A stretch of DNA of 64,000 nucleotides from assembly GCF_001751365.1 (NCBI RefSeq), contig NZ_LJGT01000038.1:360466-424465 (forward strand), given 5' to 3'. The stretch comes from Streptomyces abyssalis (GTDB taxonomy: Bacteria > Actinomycetota > Actinomycetes > Streptomycetales > Streptomycetaceae). The notes under the pieces were generated by a model that was given only the letters and a program-made list of their open reading frames with translations, was not told where the DNA came from and searched no databases. Positions 18,618 to 27,294 of this stretch are shown in pieces (position 1 is the stretch's first letter; each line of letters begins with the position of its first letter). Position numbers and translations under genes: made by a program.

Positions 18618-21575
18618 ATGATGGGGGCCGAGGGGAACATCGGTCGCGCGAGTGAACAGCAGGAACAGAAGCTGGGCTTCGCCGTGCTCGGACCGGTCCG
18701 CGCCCACCGCGGCGACCAGGAAATCCCCATGGGCTCACCGCAGCAACGCGCGTTGCTCGGCGCCCTGCTGCTGCGCGGCGGCCACACCGCGACCGCCGAG
18801 GAGCTTATCGACGCGCTGTGGGGCGAGGAGCCCCCGGAGCAGGCGAAGGCCACGCTGCGCACGTACGCCTCGCGCATCCGCAAGGCACTCGGCGACGACG
18901 CGGAGCTGATGGTCAGCGAGTCCGGCGGCTATGCGATCCGTACGGGCCGCGCGTACTCCGATGTCGTCCTGGACCTCGACACCGCCACCGCCCACGTCTC
19001 GGACGCGGAGAAGTCCGCGGCGAGCGGGGACCGTTCGGGCGCACGCGACAGCTACGCGGCCGCCCTCGCACAGTGGAGCGGCGAACCGCTGGCACATGTG
19101 CCCGGCCCCTTCGCCGAGCGGCACCGCAGCCGTCTGACGGAATGGCAGCTCTCCCTGCAGGAACACCGCACCGACCTGGACCTCCAACTCGGCTGCCACA
19201 CCGAGGCGGTGAGCGAGCTGACGGCTCTGACCGCGGCGCATCCGCTGCGCGAACGGCTGCGCGAGCTGCTGATGCTGGCGCTCTACCGCAGCGGCCGGCA
19301 GGCCGAGGCGCTGGCGGTCTTCGCCGATACGCGGCGGCTCCTCGCCGACGAACTCGGCGTCGACCCCTGCCCCGAGCTCATCAGCCTCCACCAGCGCATC
19401 CTCGAAGCCGACGACAGCCTGACCCTCACTCCCGACGAGCCGTCCGGCCCCGCCACGCCCAAGCCCGCCCAGCCCGCTCAACTGCCCGCCGCCGTCGCGG
19501 ACTTCACGGGCCGCGACGCGTTCGTGGCGGAGCTGAAGGAGCAACTGGCCCAGGCCGAGGGCACGGTGATGGCCGTTTCGGCCGTCGCGGGCATCGGCGG
19601 CGTGGGAAAGACGACTCTCGCCGTGCACGTCGCGCATGCGGCGGCGGAGTACTTCCCGGACGGCCAGCTCTACGTGGACCTTCAGGGCGCCGGTTCCTCG
19701 CCGGCCGAGCCGGAGGCGGTGCTGGGCGCGTTCCTGCGTTCGCTGGGAGTGCAGGACGAACTCATCCCGGACGGTGTGGAGGAACGTGCCGGGCTCTTCC
19801 GGTCACTCCTCTCGGGCCGCCGCGTGCTGACCTTCCTGGACAACGCCCGCGACGCCGCGCAGGTGCGCCCGCTCCTCGCCGGTGCGGCCGGCTGCGCGGC
19901 GCTGGTCACCAGCCGGGTCCGCATGGTCGACCTGGCCGGCGCGCACCTCATCGACCTCGATGTGATGAGCCCTGAAGAGGCGATGACGCTCTTCACGCGC
20001 ATCGTCGGCAAGGAGCGCGTCACCGCGGAGCGCCAGGCGGCCATGTCCGTGGTCGGCGCCTGCGGATTCCTGCCGCTTGCCATCCGCATCGCGGCCGCCC
20101 GGCTCGCCTCCCGCCGCACCTGGACCGTTGCCACCCTCGCCGAGAAGCTCGCCGACGAGCACCGGCGTCTCGACGAACTCCAGGTCGGCGACCAGGCCGT
20201 CAAGGCAACGTTCGAGCTCGGCTACGGACAGCTCGACGCCGAACAGGCCCGCGGCTTCCGCCTGCTGGGCCTCGCCGACGGACCGGACATCTCCGTGCCG
20301 GCAGCGGCGGCGCTCCTGGACCGCACCGTGGACACGACGGAGTCCCTGCTGGAGTCCCTCGTCGACGCGTCCCTGCTGGAGTCGGCCGCGCCCGGCCGGT
20401 ACCGCTTCCACGACCTGGTGCGGCTCTTCGCCCGCGCCTGCGCCGAGCGCGACGAACAGCCGCCGTCCCTCCGGGACGAGGCCTTCTCCCGGCTGCTGGA
20501 CTTCTACCTCGCCACCGCCTCGAAGGTCTTCGGTCTCGAACGTCCGGGGGAGCGGGCCCTGGACCACGTCCTGCAGCCGCAGGCCGAGGGCATGTACTTG
20601 GCGACCCGGGACGAGGCACTCGGCTGGCTCTTCTCTGAGGCCGACTGCGTACTCTCCTGCGTGCAGCAGGCGGCGGAGCGCGGCATGCTGCACCATGCCG
20701 CGGATCTCCTGATCGTGACCAAGGACTGCGCCGAATCCGGAGTGCACTCCCTGCGATACGAGCGGGCCGCAACCGCCGTCCGGGACGCCGCCCGTGCCGC
20801 GGACGACGCCCTGCCCGGGGCCCGGGCCCAGGCGATGCTGACCCACGCGCACATCGTGGCTGGCCGCTTCGGCAAGGCGGACGAGGAGGCCCAGCAAGCC
20901 CTGCTTCTCGCCGAGGCCGCCCGTGACCCCCTGACGAGCTGCTGGTCCCTGAACCAGCGCGGCATCATCGCCAATTGCCAGAGCCGCTACGCGGATAGCG
21001 AGGCGTTCCTGCTGCGCGCGATCGACGCCTTCCGCGCGGACGGCAACCGTCCCAGCGAGGCGAGCGCCCTGTGCAACCTCTCGCAGGCCAGCCTGGCATC
21101 GGGGGACATGGAACGGGGGATTCTGCTGGCGCGGCAGGGGCTCGAGGTCTACGAGAGCCTCGGCCACAAGATGCGGATGGCCAACGGGCGATACGCGCTC
21201 GGGCGAGCTCTCACGCAAGCCGATCACATTCCGGAAGGGCTCGAACAGCTCACCAAGGCGGTGGAGCTCTTCCGTGAGGCCCGGCAGCCGCTGTGGGAGG
21301 GCGTTTCCCACTTCCGCATGGCGGAGGCCCACTTGGCGGCAGGCCGCCCGGCCGAGGCCGCGGGTCACGCCGAACAGGCCCTCGCCCTGCGCGGAATCGG
21401 CGGCGAATGGATGCGTGGCAGGATGCTCACCGTGCTGGGACGGGCCTTGGTGGCGCTGGGTCAGCGCGACCGGGGCCGTGTCTGCTGGAAGGACGCGCTG
21501 GCCGTCTTCGAGGAGATGGGAGCGTCGGACGCCGAAGAGGTCCGCGGGCTGCTGACCCCCGCTCCTGCGGCGTAA
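18618..21575 (+). CDS. afsR: AfsR-type SARP global regulator (SARP + NB-ARC + TPR)
   Basis: 985 residues, matching the length of S. coelicolor AfsR from memory (about 993). Residues about 18-112 form the OmpR-like winged helix and 113-265 the bacterial transcriptional activator domain, together the SARP module. An NB-ARC ATPase follows with P-loop GIGGVGKTT (325-333) and FLDNARDAAQ as Walker B region. TPR repeats fill about 640-975. AfsR proteins integrate Ser/Thr kinase signals (AfsK) and activate afsS. Here the afsS-like gene lies 219 bases downstream behind an 11-bp-period repeat, and the kinase gene lies 5.5 kb away. The start is the first of two adjacent ATG codons after AGGGGG. The 196 bp before it contain no gene. 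Confidence 0.93.
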   Translation: MMGAEGNIGRASEQQEQKLGFAVLGPVRAHRGDQEIPMGSPQQRALLGALLLRGGHTATAEELIDALWGEEPPEQAKATLRTYASRIRKALGDDAELMVSESGGYAIRTGRAYSDVVLDLDTATAHVSDAEKSAASGDRSGARDSYAAALAQWSGEPLAHVPGPFAERHRSRLTEWQLSLQEHRTDLDLQLGCHTEAVSELTALTAAHPLRERLRELLMLALYRSGRQAEALAVFADTRRLLADELGVDPCPELISLHQRILEADDSLTLTPDEPSGPATPKPAQPAQLPAAVADFTGRDAFVAELKEQLAQAEGTVMAVSAVAGIGGVGKTTLAVHVAHAAAEYFPDGQLYVDLQGAGSSPAEPEAVLGAFLRSLGVQDELIPDGVEERAGLFRSLLSGRRVLTFLDNARDAAQVRPLLAGAAGCAALVTSRVRMVDLAGAHLIDLDVMSPEEAMTLFTRIVGKERVTAERQAAMSVVGACGFLPLAIRIAAARLASRRTWTVATLAEKLADEHRRLDELQVGDQAVKATFELGYGQLDAEQARGFRLLGLADGPDISVPAAAALLDRTVDTTESLLESLVDASLLESAAPGRYRFHDLVRLFARACAERDEQPPSLRDEAFSRLLDFYLATASKVFGLERPGERALDHVLQPQAEGMYLATRDEALGWLFSEADCVLSCVQQAAERGMLHHAADLLIVTKDCAESGVHSLRYERAATAVRDAARAADDALPGARAQAMLTHAHIVAGRFGKADEEAQQALLLAEAARDPLTSCWSLNQRGIIANCQSRYADSEAFLLRAIDAFRADGNRPSEASALCNLSQASLASGDMERGILLARQGLEVYESLGHKMRMANGRYALGRALTQADHIPEGLEQLTKAVELFREARQPLWEGVSHFRMAEAHLAAGRPAEAAGHAEQALALRGIGGEWMRGRMLTVLGRALVALGQRDRGRVCWKDALAVFEEMGASDAEEVRGLLTPAPAA

Positions 21576-21592
21576 ACGCCCCCGCGACAGGC

Positions 21593-21621
21593 GCACTTAT
21601 CGGTCGTTCATCGATCGTTTA
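21593..21621 (+). promoter_or_regulatory. SARP/AfsR-type direct-repeat operator upstream of afsS-like gene
   Basis: The heptamers TCGTTCA (21604-21610) and TCGTTTA (21615-21621) are spaced by four bases and each is followed by TCG. A weaker third copy, GCACTTA, lies exactly 11 bp upstream (21593-21599). An 11-bp period matching one helical turn is the signature of SARP binding sites. CAAGGT at 21633-21638 is a possible -10 element. The repeats lie between the afsR-like gene and the afsS-like gene and are oriented to control the latter. Confidence 0.7.
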
Positions 21622-21717
21622 TCGCGACTCGGCAAGGTTCTTACATCGATCCGTCGCGTCGGGGGGCAGGCGGATCCGGGGGGAGGCCGCACTCCGGCTA
21701 TGGTGAGCGGCCCTAAA

Positions 21718-21755
21718 GCCCGCCCGGCGACCCACGGGGGAGTCGCTGGGCGGGC
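21718..21755 (+). other. 14-bp stem-loop in the afsS-like leader
   Basis: Arms 21718-21731 and 21742-21755 pair over 14 positions with one G-U, ten bases apart. The stem lies in the probable 5' leader, 40 bases before the start codon, so it could stabilise the message or act as an attenuator. Confidence 0.45.
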
Positions 21756-21794
21756 AGTCAGCACAATCGGCCACCAAGCCACAGGAGTTCGGTC

Positions 21795-22037
21795 ATGAGC
21801 GAGACGACACAGTCCACCGTCGAGGACTTCGAGAAGGAATTCGAGACCGTCGGTACCGACGGCGACCACATCTCCGGCCGGCCCGGAAAGGGCGACGACG
21901 GCGACCTGGCGGTGAAGGACGACCACTCGCCCATCGGCCCCGAGGCCGGGGTCGACGGCGGTGTGGTCACGATGGACGACCACTCGCCCATCGGCGCCGA
22001 GTCGGTGAAGGACGAGAGCCCGGGCAAGGGCAAGTAG
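21795..22037 (+). CDS. afsS: AfsS-like small acidic repeat protein
   Basis: 80 residues, very acidic, with no signal peptide or membrane helix. The ATG at 21795 follows CAGGAG. It contains two exact copies of DDHSPIG (42-48 and 61-67), identical also at the DNA level, and a degenerate GDHISG at 23-28. Location directly downstream of an AfsR-type gene behind a SARP operator matches afsS, a small repeat protein (63 residues in S. coelicolor) that switches on antibiotic synthesis. The identity rests on synteny, size and repeat style; the repeat sequence may differ from classical AfsS. A second small gene with a related C-terminus follows. Confidence 0.65.
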   Translation: MSETTQSTVEDFEKEFETVGTDGDHISGRPGKGDDGDLAVKDDHSPIGPEAGVDGGVVTMDDHSPIGAESVKDESPGKGK

Positions 22038-22072
22038 GCCATTTCCTCGGGGGAAACAGGGGGCTTGGCGTC

Positions 22073-22095
22073 AGCGGCGCGGAGGGGGCGCCGCT
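22073..22095 (+). other. 8-bp hairpin between the two small peptide genes
   Basis: AGCGGCGC (22073-22080) pairs perfectly with GCGCCGCT (22088-22095) around seven bases, 35 bases after the afsS-like stop. It may partially terminate or process the message ahead of the second small gene. Confidence 0.4.
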
Positions 22096-22191
22096 GCCGC
22101 CGAGCCCCGCTGCTTGGGCACCGCCCAAGGGGGAATCCTGAAGTTGCCCGCCGTTCGCCGACCGCACGACCACGCACCTCGGAGGAGAGAA

Positions 22192-22341
22192 ATGCCGAAA
22201 GTTCTGAAGACGCTCATAATCTGCTCGTTACTCGTAGCCGGAGCAGTCTCTCCTGCTGTGGCCGCCGGAGCCACGCAGTCCGACGTGCCGAACATCCGCA
22301 GCGTCCAGATCAATGACCACAAGGACGACCACGTACCCTGA
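22192..22341 (+). CDS. Small secreted peptide ending in KDDHVP, unknown function
   Basis: A 49-residue protein with a very strong ribosome site (GGAGGAGAG) before ATG 22192. Residues 1-25 form a clear Sec signal peptide (KVLKTLIICSLLVAGAV to AVAA). The predicted mature part is only about 24 residues and ends in NDHKDDHVP. Its last six residues echo the KDDHSP motif of the preceding gene. A perfect 21-bp hairpin closes the unit 19 bases after the stop. It could be an exported signal or a processed peptide. No family was recognised. Confidence 0.72.
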   Translation: MPKVLKTLIICSLLVAGAVSPAVAAGATQSDVPNIRSVQINDHKDDHVP

Positions 22342-22359
22342 TCCAGCACGACGAGCGAC

Positions 22360-22402
22360 GCCTGAAGGGGGCGGGCCACTGAGTGGCCCGCCCCCTTCAG
22401 GC
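22360..22402. terminator. Perfect 21-bp bidirectional terminator
   Basis: The arms 22360-22380 and 22382-22402 are exact complements, rich in GGGGGC/GCCCCC, followed by TTTCC on the plus strand. It lies between the secreted peptide gene and the convergent gene ending at 22449. Confidence 0.85.
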
Positions 22403-22448
22403 TTTCCGGTGGGCGGTCAGCCCGTCGGTCCGTCAGCCTGCGGGCCCG

Positions 22449-23042
22449 TCATCTGACCGACTCGACGAGGCAGTCCGACACGTCGCCGATCCGCTCCGGA
22501 TGCGCCATGCGTACGTCGACGGCCTCCGTGTCCCTGCTGCCGACACTCACCTCCGCGAGGCCCGAGTCGACGTAAGTCCCGGACTCGTCGAGGAACTTGA
22601 CCTTCACCTGGTAGGTCTTGCCGTAGCTCTTCGGGTTGCGGACCTCCACCACGGCCTTCGCCGCGCTCCCGCTCTGCGCCGCGCACTGCGCGACGGTCCC
22701 GGTGGCGGTGCCGCTCCGGGCGGTTCCGTTGGCCGTACCGGTGGTGCCGGTGGTGCCGGTGGTGCCGCTGGTGCCGGTGGTGCCGTGATAACGCCCCGAG
22801 CGCCGGTAGCCGCCGTCGCCCGAGCCATAGTCGTCCTTCCTACCGCTGTCATAGCTGCTGCTTCCGCCGCCGTAGCTGCTGCCGCTTTCGTAACTGCTGT
22901 CGCTGCTGCTGTGGCTGCTGGAGCTCGAACTGCTGCACCCTCCGCCGCCGCTCCGGCCGCCGCCCTTCCGGGCGGGGCTGAACCCGCTGATCGCCACGAG
23001 TACGACCGCCACTGCGGCGATGAGCTTGAGATGACGCGACAT
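22449..23042 (-). CDS. Secreted Ser/Gly/Thr-rich protein with small C-terminal beta domain
   Basis: 197 residues. Signal-type N-terminus (HLKLIAAVAVVLVAISGF), then a Ser/Gly/Tyr-rich stretch including a cluster of serines, a collagen-like GTTGT repeat (about 84-102, encoded by a 9-bp DNA repeat at 22738-22792), and a folded C-terminal domain of about 75 residues starting VAQCAAQSG with two cysteines near its ends, perhaps a disulfide. The C-terminal domain (VVEVRNPKSYGKTYQVKVKF) resembles FxLYD-type extracellular beta domains. The ATG at 23042 follows GGGGG; an upstream ATG at 23066 lacks a ribosome site. No lipobox was seen. Confidence 0.75.
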   Translation of the reverse strand: MSRHLKLIAAVAVVLVAISGFSPARKGGGRSGGGGCSSSSSSSHSSSDSSYESGSSYGGGSSSYDSGRKDDYGSGDGGYRRSGRYHGTTGTSGTTGTTGTTGTANGTARSGTATGTVAQCAAQSGSAAKAVVEVRNPKSYGKTYQVKVKFLDESGTYVDSGLAEVSVGSRDTEAVDVRMAHPERIGDVSDCLVESVR

Positions 23043-23239
23043 GGTTGAGACCCCCGATGTTGACATGAGCACTGAGGCGGATGCCCCAGTGCGGGGACGC
23101 CGCCAGGTGGCCGGGGGGTTCCGCCCGGCGTAACGTTTCGTACGGGATGACGCACGCTGCGGCGTCAGCCTGCTCCCCGGCGGGAGAAGCACCCGCCGGA
23201 AGGAGCGACCGCGCGGCGCCGGGAAGCGAGGCGAACCCG

Positions 23240-24172
23240 ATGGTCCGGAACCTGCTCGGCACCCTGCTCGCGCTCATCGGCGCGGCCGCGGCGGCGTGGA
23301 GCCCCTTCCGTGCGTGGTACGGGGCGCGGCTCGGCCGCGACTACCTCGTACGCGAACTCTTCTCGTCCGCCGGCATCACCGGAACCCAGGCAAGCCTGTG
23401 GACGGGGCTGTTCATGCCCATGCTCGGCGCCGGCGTGCTCACCCTGCTCGCGGTGCTCATGCGCTCCCGTCTGCTCCTGGCGCTGACGGGCCTGCTCGTG
23501 CTGGGCTTCACCGTTCTGTGGATGATCCGCCAGGGGCAGGACGCGGGAACCCTCACGGCCGGAGCCGGCGGTCTCGGCGACGGCGTGGGCTACGCCATCG
23601 GCGGCGGCGTGCTCCTCCTCATCGCCTCGCTCGTGATGCGGGGGCGCCGCCCGCGCGGACGGCGCCGCAAGGGCCGCCACAGTGGCCGCGTGGACGACAG
23701 CTACGCCGCGAGCGCGGCCGTCGCCGGGCCCGACGACCGGGAGTTCTCCGAAATGCCCCAGCCCTACGGCCCCTTCGGGACGACGCACGGTCCCCACGAG
23801 GCCTACCAGGCGGACGACTGGCCACCGTACGAGCGCAGCCACCACCCCTACTACTACGACGACTCGACACCTCCGGAGGAGTGGGACCCGTGGGCGCCCC
23901 GGAACCCCGGGCCCACGTCGTCCCCAGTGAGCCCGCCGGAGGACCGGCCCGGCCGGCCCGGCCAGGGGGCGGATCAGGGGGCGGAGCCGGGCGCGGATCA
24001 GGGCGAGCCCGGCGCCCCGGGCGGCCAGCCGCCGCAGGGCCCGCAGCAGCAGCCTCCGGCCTCCGCCGGGCCGGACACGGAGGCGCCGGCGGAGCAGGAC
24101 GGCCACGGTCCCCAGGGCACGCAGCGCATTCCGCGCCGACCCGACCACCGCGGGGGCGGCACGTCCGAGTGA
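23240..24172 (+). CDS. Multipass membrane protein with long Pro/Gln/Gly-rich cytoplasmic tail
   Basis: 310 residues from ATG 23240 (weak GCGAGG site). Four membrane segments are visible at about 4-22, 54-74, 76-94 and 113-132, followed by a basic stretch (RGRRPRGRRRKGR) that places the rest in the cytoplasm. The tail contains Tyr/Asp/Pro-rich sequence and ends in an acidic Pro/Gln region. No enzymatic motif was recognised. It resembles conserved actinobacterial hypothetical membrane proteins. It is divergent from the secreted protein at 22449 and converges with the VOC gene. Confidence 0.75.
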   Translation: MVRNLLGTLLALIGAAAAAWSPFRAWYGARLGRDYLVRELFSSAGITGTQASLWTGLFMPMLGAGVLTLLAVLMRSRLLLALTGLLVLGFTVLWMIRQGQDAGTLTAGAGGLGDGVGYAIGGGVLLLIASLVMRGRRPRGRRRKGRHSGRVDDSYAASAAVAGPDDREFSEMPQPYGPFGTTHGPHEAYQADDWPPYERSHHPYYYDDSTPPEEWDPWAPRNPGPTSSPVSPPEDRPGRPGQGADQGAEPGADQGEPGAPGGQPPQGPQQQPPASAGPDTEAPAEQDGHGPQGTQRIPRRPDHRGGGTSE

Positions 24173-24188
24173 CCCGCCCCGGTCAGGT

Positions 24189-24572
24189 TCAGTGGCCGGG
24201 CAGGAACAGGCAGAACGGATGGCCGACGGGGTCGAACAGAACCCGTACGCCCTCCTGCGGCTGGAACTCCGCCACGACCGCTCCCCCGGCGACGGCATGA
24301 TCCGAGGCGGCATCGAGGTCGTCGACCTCGATGTCCAGGTGGATCATCATCTGCTGGTCGCCGGGCCCGGCCGGCCACACGGGCCTGACGTGCTCCGACT
24401 CGGTCTGGAAGGAGAGCCCGGGCCCGCCGTCCGGTGCTTCCAGCATCACCCAGTCCGGCTCGTCCCACTTCAGCCGCCAGCCCATCAGGTGGCGGTAGAA
24501 GTCCGCCAGCGCACGCGGATCGGGTGCGCCGAGCACGATGGCCGAGAGTCTTGTACGCGGTCCGCCGCTCAC
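24189..24572 (-). CDS. VOC-superfamily (glyoxalase/bleomycin-resistance fold) protein
   Basis: 127 residues. The GTG at 24572 has GAGGAGG four bases upstream. It shows the beta-alpha-beta-beta-beta vicinal-oxygen-chelate pattern: SAIVLGAPDPRALADFY, HLDIEVDDLDAA, and FDPVGHPFCLF. The metal-binding His/Glu pattern is compatible with an enzyme, but members also include binding and resistance proteins. The substrate cannot be deduced. Confidence 0.88.
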   Translation of the reverse strand: MSGGPRTRLSAIVLGAPDPRALADFYRHLMGWRLKWDEPDWVMLEAPDGGPGLSFQTESEHVRPVWPAGPGDQQMMIHLDIEVDDLDAASDHAVAGGAVVAEFQPQEGVRVLFDPVGHPFCLFLPGH

Positions 24573-24657
24573 GGCGCCTCCTCGTCCTCCGACGTCCGGC
24601 ATCCGATGTCTTGCGACCCGGCACGTGATCTCCGAGCCCAGCGGAGCTCGGCCGAGC

Positions 24658-27294
24658 TCAGACCTGACGAGCCTGCCCCGTGCCCTTCGCAGCGTCCAGC
24701 GCGTAGACGCAGCGGTCCTTGCTGCACGCGAAGACGACGCCGCGGTCCGCCACCGGCGACCCGGTGATCTCACCGCCCGTGGCCAGCTTCCAGCGCAGCT
24801 GACCGCCCACGGCGTCCACGGTGTAGAGGCAGTGGTCGGCAGAGCCGAAGTGCACCCTTCCGTCCGCGACGACCGGCGCGCCCACCAGGTCACCGCCGGC
24901 GGCGAACCGCCAGCGCGGCGCGCCGCTGACCGCGTCCAGCGTGTACAGCGCGCCCCCGCTGCCCAGGTGGACGAGCCCGTCGGCGACGACGACCGGCTCC
25001 GTCGAGTGCCGGGCCTCCGTCGCGATCCGCCATCTGTCCTGGCCTGACGCCGCGTCCAGGGCGTAGACCGTGCCGAGGTGGTCGGCCAGATACACGCCGC
25101 CCCCCGCGACCGCCGGGCCGTGCACGAAGGCGGGCGCGCTCAGGAAGACCGCCGGGGCGTCGAAGCGCCAGCGCTCCGCTCCGCTCGCCCCGTCCAGGGC
25201 ATGGACGCGCGCACCGGCGCACACATAGACCACGCCGTCCTCCGCCGGGGTCAGCCGCAGCGGGACGCCGCCGGTGACTCCCGCGTCGCCGACCGGGTAC
25301 GACCAGCGCTCGGCGCCCGTGCGGGCGTCCAGCGCGAACAGCCGGCCCTCACCCCACGTGTAGACCGTGCCCTCGTGCACGGAGGGGCCGCCCTCGCGGG
25401 TCTCGAACTCCGTCTGCGCACCGCCGAGTTCCCACAGCTTCTCGCCGTTCGCCGCCTCCCACGCCTGTACGCCGCCGCCCCGCGTGCCCGTGACGACGGT
25501 GCCGTGGCCCGCCTGGAGCGAGAACACCCAGCCGTCGGTGGCCAGCCGCCACAGCTCGGAGCCGTCGCGGGCGTCGAGCGCGTAGAGGCTCGGCCCGTCC
25601 GAGGCGTGTACGCGCCCGTCCGCGACGGCCATCGACCAGGCCACCTCGCGTGTCCTGAACTGGCGGCGTCCGCTGGCGACATCGAGCGCGTGCACCTCGA
25701 AGGAGGTGACGTAGAGCAGGTCGTCGGCGACGACCGGCGTGCCCCACACGTCGTTCGACATGCGGAAGCGCCACGGACGCCAGCGCTGCCGCTGCGGCGC
25801 GCCACCGGCCTCTCCGGGGGCACCGGGCGCGGAGACCACTCCGGCGGGCTCCGCGAGCGGCGGCGCCTCACCGGTCACACCCGCACCGGCCGCGGACACG
25901 GCCGCGGCGCCGGGCCCGGTCACCGGCGCGGCCGCCGGCGCCGGCTGCGCCCCGTTCGGCGGGCGCACCCAGCCCGTGGCGGGACCGGCCGCCTCCGCAC
26001 GTACGTCGTCGGAGCGGCGCGGCCCGGGACCGATGGGCACCTGCGAGCCGGGCAGCCGTACGGGAGCGCCGTCGGCCACGTCCGCGGACGAAGGGGCGCC
26101 GTGGACGGGCTGACCCGGCGCCACAGGCTGAGCCGACGGCCCGCCCGGTGCCGCGTGAGCGGGATGCGAGGCCAGCGATCCGACGGCCGAGGGCCCGCCG
26201 GGACCGGCCGGGATGGCGTGCCGGGGCCCGCCCCGGCGCCCGCCTCCGCCGGCGGCGTGCGCGGGCGGTGCCTGCGTGACGGCGGGCGGCGCGGAAGCGG
26301 CAGAGGGCGCCGGCTGCGCGGACGGCCCGTCCGGAGCCCCGTCCGGCGGTCCCTCCGGCGGACTGTCCTGACGGTGAGCGGCCCGTCTGGGCGTGGGACG
26401 TGCACCGCGTTTGCGCTCGATGAGAGCCACCGCCCCGGCGGGCAGCCAGGCCGAGGCCGTGCCGCTGTCGTCGCCGCCCGCGGAGAAGAGATGCGGGGCG
26501 AGCTGTGCCTGGATGTCGGCGGGGGTGGGGCGCTCCTCCGCGGCCATGCGCATACAGGGGTCGATGAGGGGCCGCAGCTCCTCGTTCATGCCGTCCAGGT
26601 CGGGCCCGTCGCGCAGCAGCATGAAGACGGTCTCCACCGGGTTGGCGCCGTGAAAGGGCGCATGCCCGGTGGCCGCGAAGACGAGTGTGGAGGCGAGGGA
26701 GAAGACGTCGCTCGCGCCTGTGACGCTGCGTGAGTCCCGTGCCTGCTCGGGCGACATGTACGCGGGCGTACCGACGGCGACGTTCGTCATCGTCAGGCGG
26801 GTGTTCGAGACACCCGAGGCGATACCGAAGTCGATCACACGCGGACCGTCCTCGACCACGAGGACGTTGGACGGCTTGAGGTCACGGTGCACCAGCCCCG
26901 CGCCGTGGATGGACTGGAGCGCCTCGGCGACCCCTGCCGCGAGCCAGCGGACGGCCTGCACCGGCAGGGGCCCGCACTCGTTGACTATCTCCTCAAGGGA
27001 GGGCGCGGGCACGAACGCCGTCGCGAGCCACGGCACCGCCGCCCGCGGGTCGGCGTCCACGACGGCCGCGGTGTAGAAGCCGCTGACTGCGCGCGCGGCC
27101 TCGACCTCGCGCGTGAAGCGGACACGGAACAGCTGATCCTCGGCGAGCTCGGTCCGTACCGTCTTGATCGCCACACGGCGGCCGGAGGCCGAACGCGCGA
27201 GATAGACCAGCCCCATGCCCCCGGCGCCGAGTCGGCCGAGCACCTCGAACTGGCCGATCCGTCGCGGATCGTGCTGCGTCAGCTGCTCCACCAC
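24658..27294 (-). CDS. afsK: AfsK-type Ser/Thr protein kinase with PQQ-like beta-propeller
   Basis: 878 residues. The GTG at 27294 has GGAGGT nine bases upstream. The kinase domain covers about 16-275: glycine loop GAGGMG (23-28), Lys44, HRDLKPSN with Asp138, DFG with Asp155, and the activation segment VGTPAYMSPEQ. A Pro/Ala/Gly-rich linker of about 220 residues follows, then seven to eight PQQ-like blades (about 500-870; repeats of the type LYALDARDGSELWR). No membrane helix was seen. AfsK of S. coelicolor has the same architecture, phosphorylates AfsR and also affects polar growth. Proximity to the AfsR-type gene supports the name. A perfect palindrome GAGCTCGGCCGAGCTC (24645-24660) overlaps the stop codon and may end transcription. 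Confidence 0.9.
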   Translation of the reverse strand: MVEQLTQHDPRRIGQFEVLGRLGAGGMGLVYLARSASGRRVAIKTVRTELAEDQLFRVRFTREVEAARAVSGFYTAAVVDADPRAAVPWLATAFVPAPSLEEIVNECGPLPVQAVRWLAAGVAEALQSIHGAGLVHRDLKPSNVLVVEDGPRVIDFGIASGVSNTRLTMTNVAVGTPAYMSPEQARDSRSVTGASDVFSLASTLVFAATGHAPFHGANPVETVFMLLRDGPDLDGMNEELRPLIDPCMRMAAEERPTPADIQAQLAPHLFSAGGDDSGTASAWLPAGAVALIERKRGARPTPRRAAHRQDSPPEGPPDGAPDGPSAQPAPSAASAPPAVTQAPPAHAAGGGGRRGGPRHAIPAGPGGPSAVGSLASHPAHAAPGGPSAQPVAPGQPVHGAPSSADVADGAPVRLPGSQVPIGPGPRRSDDVRAEAAGPATGWVRPPNGAQPAPAAAPVTGPGAAAVSAAGAGVTGEAPPLAEPAGVVSAPGAPGEAGGAPQRQRWRPWRFRMSNDVWGTPVVADDLLYVTSFEVHALDVASGRRQFRTREVAWSMAVADGRVHASDGPSLYALDARDGSELWRLATDGWVFSLQAGHGTVVTGTRGGGVQAWEAANGEKLWELGGAQTEFETREGGPSVHEGTVYTWGEGRLFALDARTGAERWSYPVGDAGVTGGVPLRLTPAEDGVVYVCAGARVHALDGASGAERWRFDAPAVFLSAPAFVHGPAVAGGGVYLADHLGTVYALDAASGQDRWRIATEARHSTEPVVVADGLVHLGSGGALYTLDAVSGAPRWRFAAGGDLVGAPVVADGRVHFGSADHCLYTVDAVGGQLRWKLATGGEITGSPVADRGVVFACSKDRCVYALDAAKGTGQARQV

